The position numbers were made by a program, and so were the translations under genes. The notes below the pieces were generated by a model, which had not been told where the DNA came from, did no database searches, and saw only the letters and a program-made list of their open reading frames with translations. From CAYOSF01 sp964406605 (GTDB lineage: Bacteria > Chloroflexota > Dehalococcoidia > DSTF01 > RBG-16-68-14): DNA of 64,000 nt. How positions within the stretch are numbered: position 1 is the stretch's first letter; each line of letters opens with the position of its first letter. The stretch spans positions 62,001-126,000 of the forward strand of contig CAYOSF010000009.1 of assembly GCA_964406605.1 (NCBI GenBank), read 5' to 3'. Shown one piece after another: positions 32,895-41,622 of the stretch.

Positions 32895-33668
32895 ATGAGC
32901 CTAAGGAAGCACGTCGGGACAAGACGTCTGGTGACGTTCGGGATAGCCCTAGCGGCGGCGGTGCTTTTTCTCGCCTGGACGTCCGCCGGTACCCAGGTCG
33001 CGGCCCAGAATGTCCAGGTGGACCCCGCGCTGAACTTCTCGATGACCGCGGTCGGGGAAGAGGGCTGTGACACCACCGGCGGAGACACCAAGTGCTACAT
33101 CGAGCCCGGCAGCACGTTCACCCTAGAGGTATCTCTCGACAGCATGCCGGAAGCTGCCGACAGCTATGAGGGCTTCGACATCGTCCTCAACTACGCTGGA
33201 TTGACTGTGGTCGAGGACAGCGCGGACCCTGAGGCGTGGCCGGACTGTGGCTTCCCCGCCACCTTCTACGATGCGGGCCTGGTCGCGATGAGCTGTGCCA
33301 TCGGTATCGAAAGCGGGCCCTCGACTCACCTCGGCGTCATCGGGACAGCCGAGTTCACCTGCAGCGCTTCCGGTAGCATCACCATGCCCTTCGGCGTAGG
33401 CAACACCATCCTCCAGGTGGACGTCGCTACTCCCGTTACCGAGGACGCCCCTGAGACACTGACGATCAACTGCGGCGAAAGGCCGACACCGACCGAGGAA
33501 CCGGAGGCCACCGCCACCGCCGCGCCGGCGCTGCCGGTGACAGGCATGCCCGGCGGTACGAGTGATGACGGCGCGGACGCCGCTCTCTGGGCGCTTATCG
33601 GCGCACTGCTGACTGTCGGCGTCGCCGGGGTCGCGGTCTTCGGGCTTAGGTACGCACGCAGCCGTTAG
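32895..33668 (+). CDS. IGIGA-domain surface protein with LPVTG sorting signal
   Basis: The 257-residue protein begins at ATG 32895 behind GAGGAGGG. A signal helix (about 10-32) is followed by one IGIGA-type domain (about 40-195): YEGFDIVLNYAGL, WPDCGFPATF, CAIGIESGPSTHLG and LTINCGE. A short Pro/Thr/Glu spacer leads to LPVTG at 213-217, an Asp-containing gap, a 22-residue hydrophobic helix and the tail RYARSR. This is a complete cell-wall sorting signal, so the protein is a likely substrate of the sortases at 45597 and 46482. It carries no dockerin and no Thr-Pro stalk, so the domain would sit close to the cell surface. Confidence 0.82.
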   Translation: MSLRKHVGTRRLVTFGIALAAAVLFLAWTSAGTQVAAQNVQVDPALNFSMTAVGEEGCDTTGGDTKCYIEPGSTFTLEVSLDSMPEAADSYEGFDIVLNYAGLTVVEDSADPEAWPDCGFPATFYDAGLVAMSCAIGIESGPSTHLGVIGTAEFTCSASGSITMPFGVGNTILQVDVATPVTEDAPETLTINCGERPTPTEEPEATATAAPALPVTGMPGGTSDDGADAALWALIGALLTVGVAGVAVFGLRYARSR

Positions 33669-33729
33669 CTGCGGACCAACAGGACACGCATGAGGCTTCG
33701 CTAACAAGCCAGAAAGGAAGGAATCCGAT

Positions 33730-34692
33730 ATGAGCATATTGAGAGAGAGGAAGCTTGCAGGGCCGGCCTTTCTGGCAGTCCCTATCACCGCTCTGGTGCT
33801 GGCGGCGCTGCTCCTCACTTGGAGCCAGGGCTCCAGCACGCAGGTCGCGGCACAGCAGCAGGGTACGGAGGGTCTCAACTTCACGCTGCACGTCGGCGCG
33901 ACATGCGACACCAGCGCCGGCACCGAGAAGTGCCAGCTCGATGAGGGCGAGGTGTTCCCTGTCACGGTCACGCTGGATGACATCTCGGGCATCGGCGGCG
34001 CGGCCTACGATGCCCTGGCCGTCACCATCCAGTTCAGCGGCGTGACGTCCAACATGCGGCTCGATATGCAGCCCCCGGACAACTGGCCGGGCTGCGTGTT
34101 CGAGGCGACGGCCTTTGCGCCCACGTTCGAGAACGTCGGCTGCACCATCGGGATCGGCGCCGAACACTCGACGTACACCGGCGTCATCGCCACCGGCGAA
34201 TTCATGTGTGCCGCCAGCGGCACGATGAGTCTGTCGCACAACGCCGCGGACACCCTGGTCATCGACGCCAACGGCCTGACGCTGTTCGAGGCCGGCCAGG
34301 ACGAGTTGACCATCAACTGCGGCGGGACGCCTCCTGAGGTTGTGTCGCCCACTCCGACCAACACGCCGCCGCGGCTGACGCCGACCAACACGCCCGGCCA
34401 GCCGACTCCGACCAACACGCCCAGGCCGCCCACGCCGACCGCCACGCCCGGCCAGCCGACAGCGACCAGGACCGCCGCCCCGCCGACCGCCACCGTAACG
34501 CTGGCGCCCCCGACGGAGCAGGTCAAGCCGACCGCCACCAAGGCTATCGTGCTGCCGCCGACCGGCTTCCAAGGCGGCGGGACGGGCCTTGACGGCACGA
34601 CCCTTGTCCTGGCGGCGATCATCGGCGGTGGGCTCATCGCCGGCGCCGCCGGCCTGACCGTATTCAGCCGGAGGTTGGCACGCAGCAGGTAG
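33730..34692 (+). CDS. IGIGA-domain surface protein with LPPTG sorting signal
   Basis: The 320-residue protein (ATG 33730, GAAAGGAAGG site) has a signal helix, one IGIGA domain (about 48-200) with CDTSAGTEKCQ, LDDISGIGGAAYDALAVTIQ, WPGCVFEATAF, CTIGIGAEHSTYTG and DELTINCGG. A Thr-Pro/Asn linker of about 65 residues follows, then LPPTG at 275-279, a hydrophobic helix and SRRLARSR. The domain is almost identical to that of the next gene, which has a dockerin instead of a sorting signal. The two are therefore a recent tandem duplication with exchanged C-termini. It is a likely sortase substrate. Confidence 0.83.
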   Translation: MSILRERKLAGPAFLAVPITALVLAALLLTWSQGSSTQVAAQQQGTEGLNFTLHVGATCDTSAGTEKCQLDEGEVFPVTVTLDDISGIGGAAYDALAVTIQFSGVTSNMRLDMQPPDNWPGCVFEATAFAPTFENVGCTIGIGAEHSTYTGVIATGEFMCAASGTMSLSHNAADTLVIDANGLTLFEAGQDELTINCGGTPPEVVSPTPTNTPPRLTPTNTPGQPTPTNTPRPPTPTATPGQPTATRTAAPPTATVTLAPPTEQVKPTATKAIVLPPTGFQGGGTGLDGTTLVLAAIIGGGLIAGAAGLTVFSRRLARSR

Positions 34693-34755
34693 AGCCGCCG
34701 GCCCAACGGCGACGCATGAGGCATCGCGAGCAGGGCAAGGAGGAATGGATCTGAT

Positions 34756-35691
34756 ATGAGGATGCTGAGGCAGAGGAGGTTCGCAGGCACGGCGGCGCTG
34801 GCATTACCCATCACGGCGCTGCTGGTGGCCGTGCTCGTCCTCACCTGGGGTCACGAGACTGGAGCGCGGGTTGAGGCAGGCGGCACTGCCGGCCTCAACT
34901 TCACGCTGCACGTCGGCGCGACATGCGACACCAGCGCCGGCGCCCAGAAGTGCCAGCTCGATCCCGGAGAGACGTTCCCTGTCACGGTGACGCTGGATGA
35001 CATCTCCGGCATCGGCGGCGCGGCCTACGATGCCCTGGCGGTCACCATCCAGTTCACGGGCGTGACGTCCAACGAACGGCTTGATATGCAGCCCCCGGAC
35101 AACTGGCCGGGCTGCGTGTTCGAGGCGACGGCCTTTGCGCCCACCTTCGAGAACGTCGGCTGCACCATCGGGATCGGTGCCGACCACTCGACGTACACCG
35201 GCACCATCGCCACCGGCAGCTTCACGTGTGCCGCCAGTGGCACGATGAGTCTGTCGCATAACGCCGCGGACACCCTGGTCATCGACGCCAACGGCCTGAC
35301 GCTGTTCGAGGACGGCACGGACGAGCTGACCATCAACTGCGGCGCGGCGCCGACGCCGACGGACACGCCGGCGGCCACGCCGACGCCCTGCGACGGGCCG
35401 TGTCCCACCGCCACGCCCACGAACACGGCGCCGCCGGCGACGCCGACCCCGACCCGCACGAACACGCCCACTCCGACCAACACGCCGGAGTTCGAGATGG
35501 GTGACGTGAACGGTGACGGGAAGGCGAACAGCGTGGATGCCCTGTGGGTCCTCTGGCTGGTCGCCGGTTACGTGGACGAGTTGCCGGTGCCTGAAGCCGG
35601 TGACGTGAACCAGAGCGGCCAGATCAACGCCGTGGACGCCGCGCTCATCCTGCAGTTGGATGCCGGCCTGATATCAAGCTTACCGGTGTAG
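34756..35691 (+). CDS. IGIGA-domain dockerin protein, near-twin of the preceding gene
   Basis: The 311-residue protein (ATG 34756) shares the signal helix and nearly the whole IGIGA domain (about 40-195) with the product of 33730. After a Thr-Pro linker it ends in a canonical type I dockerin (249-311), with loops DVNGDGKANSVDA and DVNQSGQINAVDA, instead of LPPTG. It should be secreted free and attach to a cohesin. The long shared stretch with few changes points to a recent duplication or gene conversion. It is the last gene of a three-gene run with 61-63-base gaps and is followed by a hairpin terminator. Confidence 0.83.
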   Translation: MRMLRQRRFAGTAALALPITALLVAVLVLTWGHETGARVEAGGTAGLNFTLHVGATCDTSAGAQKCQLDPGETFPVTVTLDDISGIGGAAYDALAVTIQFTGVTSNERLDMQPPDNWPGCVFEATAFAPTFENVGCTIGIGADHSTYTGTIATGSFTCAASGTMSLSHNAADTLVIDANGLTLFEDGTDELTINCGAAPTPTDTPAATPTPCDGPCPTATPTNTAPPATPTPTRTNTPTPTNTPEFEMGDVNGDGKANSVDALWVLWLVAGYVDELPVPEAGDVNQSGQINAVDAALILQLDAGLISSLPV

Positions 35692-35736
35692 GACCGCCGT
35701 GTAGGGCGCACAGACGCGCTAGAGAGCGTACCGGGG

Positions 35737-35766
35737 GGGTGCTCCGAATTATCGGAGCGCCCTCCT
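35737..35766 (+). terminator. Hairpin terminator after the 34756 gene
   Basis: GGGTGCTCCGA pairs with TCGGAGCGCCC (one G-T pair) around ATTA, followed by TCCTTGTCC. Confidence 0.6.
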
Positions 35767-35851
35767 TGTCCCCCACTCGTGGGGTCGATAGGAAGGTTGC
35801 CGTGACACAGGTGCCGGGCGCGGCCCGCTCGCAACGTTCACCTATCGGGGA

Positions 35852-35890
35852 GCGTTGGGAATAGGAAGGTGTGATTGATACGAAAGCAGC
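35852..35890 (+). promoter_or_regulatory. Conserved leader block with upstream start codon, copy 2
   Basis: Nearly the same block as at 19165-19206 precedes this cohesin/dockerin gene. AGGAAGG is followed by TTG 35875, which opens a frame beginning Met-Ile-Arg-Lys-Gln-Arg, again in a different frame from the main gene. It may encode a leader peptide or be a conserved 5' untranslated element. Confidence 0.5.
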
Positions 35891-35941
35891 GGGCAACGGG
35901 TCCGCTGAACGCCGCTCGTGTCCGTCCCAGAGGAGAGCTTC

Positions 35942-37075
35942 TTGACGGAGCGAACGTCCGTTCAGAGAGAGGATCCATTCGCCGCGGGGCGCCGCGCGCG
36001 CGGCCCCGGCATGCGGCATCTCTCCCTCCTGGTGCTCGCCGCCGTCGTCCTCGCAGCCGCCGCGGTCTATCTCCTCCCCTCGCCCGGATCCACGGCGCCT
36101 GTCCGGGCGCTGGACCCGACCACCACCCCGACGCCCACCATCCTGGTCCGGCTGGAGCCGGAAACGCAGACCATCGCGGCCGGGACCGACGCGGTGGTGG
36201 ACGTGTGGATCGGCGGTGTGGAGAACCTGGCCGCCTACGAGTTCACCCTGACCTTCGACCCGGCCGTGCTGACCTTCGTCGACGTCCAGAACGGGGCCTT
36301 CCTTGGCAGCACCGGCCGCATCATCGGTTTCTGCCCTCAGGAGTCCGGAGCGGGCAGCATCCGCTACGGCTGCGCTTCCGCCGGAGAGGACCCCGGACCG
36401 GACGGGGGCGGCATACTGGCGACCGTTACCTTTGGCACTTCCTGCGCCGGCAGCAGCGATCTGGAGTTCTCGCTGATCAACCTGGCCGATCCGCTCGCGG
36501 AGACGCCCATGCCGGCCAGGACCCGGGGCGGAAGCGTGACGGTCACCGGCGGCGACATCTGCGTCCCCTCGACGCCCACGCCCACGGGAACGCCCCCCGG
36601 GGCCGCGACGCCCACGGCCACCGCCACGCCCACCACGGCCGCCTGCGACGGCGCCTGCCCCACCTCAACACCGACGACGCCGGCGCCCACCAACACGCCC
36701 ACGCCCACCACGGCCGCTACCTCAACGCCGACCTCCGCGTCGACGACGCCCACGAACACGCCTCCGGCCGGCTCGACACCGACGCCCACGACGTCCCCGT
36801 CGGGCGGTCCCACCAGCACGCCCACACACGGCTCGACGCGGCTCGGTTTGGGCGACGCCAACGGCGACGGCGAGGTCGACAGCGTGGACGCGCTGCTCAT
36901 CCTCTGGTTCGACGCCCGCGTCCTCCCGTTCGTGCCCTTCTGGCAGGTGGCCGACGCGAACCTGGACGGCATCGTGAATGCCGTGGACGCGGCGCTGGTG
37001 CTCCAATTCGACGCCGGCCTGCTGGCGACCCTGCCGTCTTCCCAAGCGGGGGCGGTTACGGCGCTTTCCGCCTAG
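35942..37075 (+). CDS. Exported cohesin-dockerin protein
   Basis: The 377-residue protein has a signal/anchor helix at about 24-45, one cohesin-like domain (about 60-195) with the full signature NGAFLGSTGRIIGFC and a second Cys in IRYGCASAG, a Thr-Pro linker with a CDGAC motif, and a dockerin at 304-365 (DANGDGEVDSVDA and DANLDGIVNAVDA). The cohesin is closest to domains 1 and 3 of the scaffoldin (shared LADPL/LADTL and CAGSSDLEF patterns). TTG 35942 follows GAGGAGAGC; GTG 35918 and ATG 36011 are alternatives. Having both binding partners makes it an adaptor or polymerising unit. No catalytic domain is present. Confidence 0.83.
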   Translation: MTERTSVQREDPFAAGRRARGPGMRHLSLLVLAAVVLAAAAVYLLPSPGSTAPVRALDPTTTPTPTILVRLEPETQTIAAGTDAVVDVWIGGVENLAAYEFTLTFDPAVLTFVDVQNGAFLGSTGRIIGFCPQESGAGSIRYGCASAGEDPGPDGGGILATVTFGTSCAGSSDLEFSLINLADPLAETPMPARTRGGSVTVTGGDICVPSTPTPTGTPPGAATPTATATPTTAACDGACPTSTPTTPAPTNTPTPTTAATSTPTSASTTPTNTPPAGSTPTPTTSPSGGPTSTPTHGSTRLGLGDANGDGEVDSVDALLILWFDARVLPFVPFWQVADANLDGIVNAVDAALVLQFDAGLLATLPSSQAGAVTALSA

Positions 37076-37158
37076 ATGCTATCATTCCTGCGACGGCGCC
37101 CGGCGGATGGGGCCGGGGGACCGTGCAGCGCGGGAGCGCAGAGGCATAGGATCGCAGC

Positions 37159-38364
37159 ATGGGAGCGTCCAGGTACGGCAGAGCCCGTTCGGCCTTCGCG
37201 GCGGCTGTCCCGCTGGCGCTGATCGGACTCATGGTCTTCCTTGCCTGGAGCGGCGGCGAGTGCGGCCGCGCCACCGCCCACTTCCCGCCCACGCCCACCT
37301 GGGCTGAGGCGCCGCACCCGCTCCTGGACTTCTCCATCGGGATCGACGAGGACGGTGACACCACCGACGACTGCAACACCGTGGGGACGGACAGGCAGTG
37401 CGTTCTGAGCGCCGGCCAGCAGTTCACGGTCACTACGTATCTCAACAACCGCGACTACATAGCCTACGGCTCCATTGGCGTGCAGATCGAATACAGCGGC
37501 GCCATCGCCTCGAGAGGCAGGTTGACGGCCGGTCCCAGTAACCCCGGTTATCTGTGGCCGGAGTGCAGCTTCCAGGCTACGGCCTTCAACGATAACCAGG
37601 GTGCCGGTCCTCTCTTTGAGAACGTCGGCTGCGCCGTCGGTATCAGCGATCCCGACTCCACCTACACCGGCCCTATCGCGGTCGGCCAGTTCCAGTGCTC
37701 GGCGCTGGGAGCGGGCGTCCTGCAGTTGATCCACGGGCCGGCCGAGACGTTCATCTCCGAGCCGTCCACCAACCGCATCCACGGCGAGGACCTCACGCAG
37801 ACGGAGGCGCTGACCGTCTACTGCGGCGTCCCCAAGCCCACCCCCACCTACACGCCCACGCTGGCGGCCACGGCCACGCCCACCGACACGCCCACGCCCA
37901 CGCCGTGCGACGGCCCCTGCCCCACCGCGACGCCGACCCGGACGCCGACGCCGGCCGCCACCGACACCCCGACTCCCACCGAGACGCCTACCGAGACGCC
38001 GACCCCCACCAGGACGCCCTCGCCCACACCCAGCAGGACGGTGGGGGACGCGAACGGGGACCGCAGGGTCGATAGCCTGGACGCTCTCTGGGTGCTGTGG
38101 TACAACGTGGGCGTTCTCATGTGGTTGCCTTCGTGGGACGACGCGGACGCCAACCGCGACGGCGTCGTCGACCCGTTGGACGCCGCGCTCATCCTGCAGT
38201 ATGAGGCCGGCCTGCTCTGGCAGCTTCCCCCCATCTGGTCCCAGCCTCCTTTCGCGGGTGCGGCGCCCTCGGGGACCCGGATGGAGGCCCGCGCGCAGGC
38301 TGACGATGATGGAATACGGGCCCCGGACCCGCGCGTGGCGCGGCGCGGAGGGATGGCGGGGTAG
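37159..38364 (+). CDS. IGIGA-domain dockerin protein
   Basis: The 401-residue protein (ATG 37159, weak ribosome site) has a signal helix, an IGIGA-type domain (about 52-220) with FSIGIDEDGDTTDDC, YGSIGVQIEYSGAI, LWPECSFQATAF, CAVGISDPDSTYTG and LTVYCG, a Thr-Pro linker with CDGPC, and a dockerin at 296-357 (DANGDRRVDSLDA and DANRDGVVDPLDA). The second loop has a complete calcium pattern; the first has Arg in place of Gly. A 45-residue tail after the dockerin is charged and shows no membrane segment. It should be secreted and cohesin-bound. Confidence 0.82.
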   Translation: MGASRYGRARSAFAAAVPLALIGLMVFLAWSGGECGRATAHFPPTPTWAEAPHPLLDFSIGIDEDGDTTDDCNTVGTDRQCVLSAGQQFTVTTYLNNRDYIAYGSIGVQIEYSGAIASRGRLTAGPSNPGYLWPECSFQATAFNDNQGAGPLFENVGCAVGISDPDSTYTGPIAVGQFQCSALGAGVLQLIHGPAETFISEPSTNRIHGEDLTQTEALTVYCGVPKPTPTYTPTLAATATPTDTPTPTPCDGPCPTATPTRTPTPAATDTPTPTETPTETPTPTRTPSPTPSRTVGDANGDRRVDSLDALWVLWYNVGVLMWLPSWDDADANRDGVVDPLDAALILQYEAGLLWQLPPIWSQPPFAGAAPSGTRMEARAQADDDGIRAPDPRVARRGGMAG

Positions 38365-38404
38365 GACCAACCGATGACAGGTGGTGGAGAGGAACGGATG
38401 TGAC

Positions 38405-41308
38405 ATGAACGCGCTGAAGCAGAAGAGGCTCAGAGGTCTGGCAGCGCTGGCGTTCGCCCTGATAGCCGTCGTGGCCGCCGTGCTCGTTCTCACCTGGCAA
38501 GGCGGCGAAGGCCGCGCGGCGGCCGATGGCAGTGCGGCCGGCGACGGGCCCACCGCGGGCCTGAACTTCCATATGGGGATCGATGAGGACGGAGACACGA
38601 ACGACGACTGCGACACCGGCGGCGGCTCAACCGTCTGCTCTTCGGCCGGTCCCACCGACACGCTGGCCGTGTCCGTACACCTGGACGACATCTCCGGGAT
38701 ACCTGCCGGCTACGGTGGGATCTCCATCACCCTTGAATACGCCGGTCTGTCTCCTGTGCCCGCCGTGCCTCCGGCAAACCCCACCTACGCTGTCGACATT
38801 GTGTGGCCGGACTGCGCCTTTGAGGCACAGGCGAACGGTGCCGGGTTCGAGAACGGAGGCTGCACCATCGGCATCGGTGCTCCCGCTTCCACGTTCACCG
38901 GCTTAGTCGCGACGGCGTCGTTCACCTGCAATGCGTACGGCACACTCACCTTGGCGCACGGATCGGCTGCAACAAACGTGGTTGACATCGCGTTTGCGAC
39001 CTACTATGAGGCCGGCCCGGACGTTCTGACCATCCCCTGCGGGTTCCCCTCGCCCACGCCCACGAACACGCCGACGCTCACGCCGACACCGACGCCTACC
39101 AACACGCGGACGCCCACGCCCAGCCCCACCAACACGCAGGTGGGCGTGCCCACGAACACGTTCACGCCCACGCCCACCAACACACCCACCAAGACCCCTA
39201 CCCCGACGAACACGCCGACGCCCACGAACACGCCGACGCCCACGCCCAACGACAGCCCCCAGATGTGGCTGGATGCGGACGGCGCGGGTATCGTTTGCAA
39301 CGAGCCCGGAAGCCCGACGGGCCCCGACGATTTGCACAATTGCACCGCCGATTTCTACGCCGGGAATGAGAAGGCCGGCGAGTTCACCATCTACGTGGAC
39401 ACCAGGGTGATCCCGGAGGACGGCTACTGGGGCTTCCAGTCGGAGGTCGACCTGGACGGTGGCCTCACCTGGAACCAGAGCGCGAACTGCCTGGATGAGG
39501 TGGTATGGGACCCAGATCGTATGGTCCCCGCGTCATGCGACCGTCCGGCGGGGAACACCGTGCGCCACGCGGGCCGCTCCACCACCTCGAACCCCCCCTT
39601 CACGGAAGCCGACGCGAGCGACTACGCGGGCACGCTGGTCAAGTTTGACGCGCACTGCACGGAGGCGGGCGTCTTCGACGTGGCGCTGCTCGGCTACGAG
39701 TATCCGGGCCACCAGACCGGCGCCGCCTACCTGAACAAGGGCGGCTTCCTCGAAGCGCCGAAGGTGAGAGAGGAGGCCGTCTACACTCTGCACGTCACCT
39801 GCCAGATGGTCCCGGCGAAGCTGTCCCTCAGCGCCGGCCCCGAGGACGTGGTGACCTGCAACGACGGCGAAGACCCGACGAAATGCACCGCGCCGTACAC
39901 GTCCGGCTCCCCCACCACCTTCCAGCTCCTGGTGAACGCCCCCACCATCCCCGACGGGTACGGCGGCTTCCAGACCGAGGTCTTCTTCGGCGGGCTGCGG
40001 AAGTTGAACTACGTCGACAACACCTGCGCCCAGGAGGTGCTCTGGCCGGACGAGCTACTCTGCTCCGGCTACACCCTTTCCAATCGCCAGGCGCGGCAGA
40101 TCAAGAGCCAGACCCGCATCTTTGCCCCGCTGCCGGAGAGCCACTACGTCGGCACGCTGCAGGCGCTCGACGTGCAGTGCCCGGCCGAGGGGCAGTACAA
40201 GGTGGCGCTCACGGCGAAGACTACCGAACGCCCCGCCGGCGCCGCCTTCATCAACCCCAGCGCCACTCCGGTTGCGCTGCCCGGCGTGGGAGTGCAGGCT
40301 ATCGACTTGAACTGGGACGGGGACTTGGGTGATACGGGCGAGACGGCCGTCTCGGTGGCCGACGTCCTGCTGATCAACTGCCAGGAGTTCCCGACCGCCA
40401 CGCCGTCGGCGACGCCGACGGTGACGGCGACGCCTACCGAGACGCCCTGCCCGGACGGCGTCTGCCCGACCGCCACGCCCACCAACACCGGGCTGCCCAC
40501 CAACACGCCGCTGCCCACCAACACGCCCACGCCGACCAAGACGCCGACCATCACGAGCACGCCGACCATCACCCCCACCCCCACCTTCCCGGAGGAGGTG
40601 ACGGGGGACGTCGACCCGGGGGGCAAGCTGACCACAGGAGGGGACGCCACCGCTGATGACCCGGTGGAGACCAGCCTCACGCTGCCCTTCGGCGGCCAGG
40701 CCACCATCCACGAGGGGCCCGTCACACACGGCGATCCCCCCGGCTTCACCTTCTTCGGCCACCAGGTGACCATTACCGCTCCCTCCTCCGCCAACGCGCA
40801 GTTCCCCTTGATCATCGTCTTCCTCCTGGACGAGTCGATCGTCCCGGACGGGACCGTCGGCGTGTTCAAGGACGGGGCGCCGGTGCCCGACTGCGCGAGC
40901 CCGTCCTCGGGCAAGGCCAGCCCCGACCCCTGCGTCGTCAAGCGAAACGTCCTCGTCGGCCCGGCCGCCGGCGACCTGCAGATCACCGTGCTCACGACGA
41001 GCGCGAGCGAGTGGAACTTCGGCGCCCCCGGCGCCGTCCTCCTGGGCGACGTGGACGGTGACGGCCTGGTCACCAGCGTGGACGCCTGGTGGATCCTGGT
41101 CTACGTCGTCGGCCTGGAGGACCAGTTGCCCGTGGCCGCGGCCGCGGACGTGAACGAGGACGGCGTGATCGATCCGCTGGATGCCCTGCTCGTCCTGCAG
41201 TACGTCGCTGGGCTGATACCCGACCTGCCGCCGGGGGCCGCCGGAGAGGGCGGCGCGGCGGCGCTCTCGCATCTGCTGGACCTCTGGCGGGACATCGCGG
41301 GGCCCTGA
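38405..41308 (+). CDS. Large multidomain dockerin protein
   Basis: The 967-residue protein has a signal helix and an IGIGA domain (about 55-205), then a Thr-Pro linker (about 215-284). Two Cys-rich modules follow at about 285-468 and 470-660, both with the pattern GGFQTEV or WGFQSEV and a later C-x-(D/Q)EV-x-W segment. A second Thr-Pro linker leads to a beta-rich domain (about 734-872) with FLLDESIVPDG and RNVLVGPAAGDLQITVL. A dockerin follows at 881-942 (DVDGDGLVTSVDA and DVNEDGVIDPLDA). The tail after the dockerin is about 25 residues. The modules are not recognised outside this locus. The next gene is a paralogue lacking the first domain. ATG 38405 is preferred over GTG 38381. Confidence 0.82.
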   Translation: MNALKQKRLRGLAALAFALIAVVAAVLVLTWQGGEGRAAADGSAAGDGPTAGLNFHMGIDEDGDTNDDCDTGGGSTVCSSAGPTDTLAVSVHLDDISGIPAGYGGISITLEYAGLSPVPAVPPANPTYAVDIVWPDCAFEAQANGAGFENGGCTIGIGAPASTFTGLVATASFTCNAYGTLTLAHGSAATNVVDIAFATYYEAGPDVLTIPCGFPSPTPTNTPTLTPTPTPTNTRTPTPSPTNTQVGVPTNTFTPTPTNTPTKTPTPTNTPTPTNTPTPTPNDSPQMWLDADGAGIVCNEPGSPTGPDDLHNCTADFYAGNEKAGEFTIYVDTRVIPEDGYWGFQSEVDLDGGLTWNQSANCLDEVVWDPDRMVPASCDRPAGNTVRHAGRSTTSNPPFTEADASDYAGTLVKFDAHCTEAGVFDVALLGYEYPGHQTGAAYLNKGGFLEAPKVREEAVYTLHVTCQMVPAKLSLSAGPEDVVTCNDGEDPTKCTAPYTSGSPTTFQLLVNAPTIPDGYGGFQTEVFFGGLRKLNYVDNTCAQEVLWPDELLCSGYTLSNRQARQIKSQTRIFAPLPESHYVGTLQALDVQCPAEGQYKVALTAKTTERPAGAAFINPSATPVALPGVGVQAIDLNWDGDLGDTGETAVSVADVLLINCQEFPTATPSATPTVTATPTETPCPDGVCPTATPTNTGLPTNTPLPTNTPTPTKTPTITSTPTITPTPTFPEEVTGDVDPGGKLTTGGDATADDPVETSLTLPFGGQATIHEGPVTHGDPPGFTFFGHQVTITAPSSANAQFPLIIVFLLDESIVPDGTVGVFKDGAPVPDCASPSSGKASPDPCVVKRNVLVGPAAGDLQITVLTTSASEWNFGAPGAVLLGDVDGDGLVTSVDAWWILVYVVGLEDQLPVAAAADVNEDGVIDPLDALLVLQYVAGLIPDLPPGAAGEGGAAALSHLLDLWRDIAGP

Positions 41309-41380
41309 CCGCCGGTGGCCGCGGGAGCTGTCGTGAGTTGGAGAGCGTTGGAGAGCGGAAACCTGGAGGCCCGCCATGAG

Positions 41381-41412
41381 ACCCGTAGCGGCGCCCTTCA
41401 GGTCGCCACCGG
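41381..41412 (+). repeat. REP-like dyad repeat, copy 1
   Basis: Begins ACCCGTAGCGGCG and ends TTCAGGTCGCCACCGG. The inner GGCG..CAGGTCGCC part can form a small hairpin. Confidence 0.6.
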
Positions 41413-41443
41413 CCGGTCACCGTGGGAGGAGCGTGGCATTGGG

Positions 41444-41475
41444 ACCCGTAGGGGCCGACCTTCAGGTCGGCCCGG
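41444..41475 (+). repeat. REP-like dyad repeat, copy 2
   Basis: Begins ACCCGTAGGGGCC and ends TTCAGGTCGGCCCGG. The compensating changes keep the GGCCGACC/GGTCGGCC pairing, so the hairpin rather than the primary sequence is conserved. Confidence 0.65.
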
Positions 41476-41548
41476 AGACCCGGCCCTTGCCGGGGCCATT
41501 GGGACACAACCGCCTGGCGTTGCGGCCCGGCCGCGCAGATGGGTGGAA

Positions 41549-41580
41549 ACCCGTAGCGGCGACCATCAGGTCGCCACCGG
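41549..41580 (+). repeat. REP-like dyad repeat, copy 3
   Basis: Begins ACCCGTAGCGGCG and ends ATCAGGTCGCCACCGG, with GGCGACC pairing to GGTCGCC. Confidence 0.65.
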
Positions 41581-41622
41581 TCGCGACGTGGCGGCGGCGT
41601 AGGAGACAGGAAGGAGCGTAAC

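Larger units (their letters stand above)
41309..41622. other. Gap filled with REP-like repeats
   Basis: The 314 bases carry three copies of a short dyad repeat (see the separate entries) and no supported gene. They separate two paralogous genes, so the repeats may mark the duplication boundary. Confidence 0.6.
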
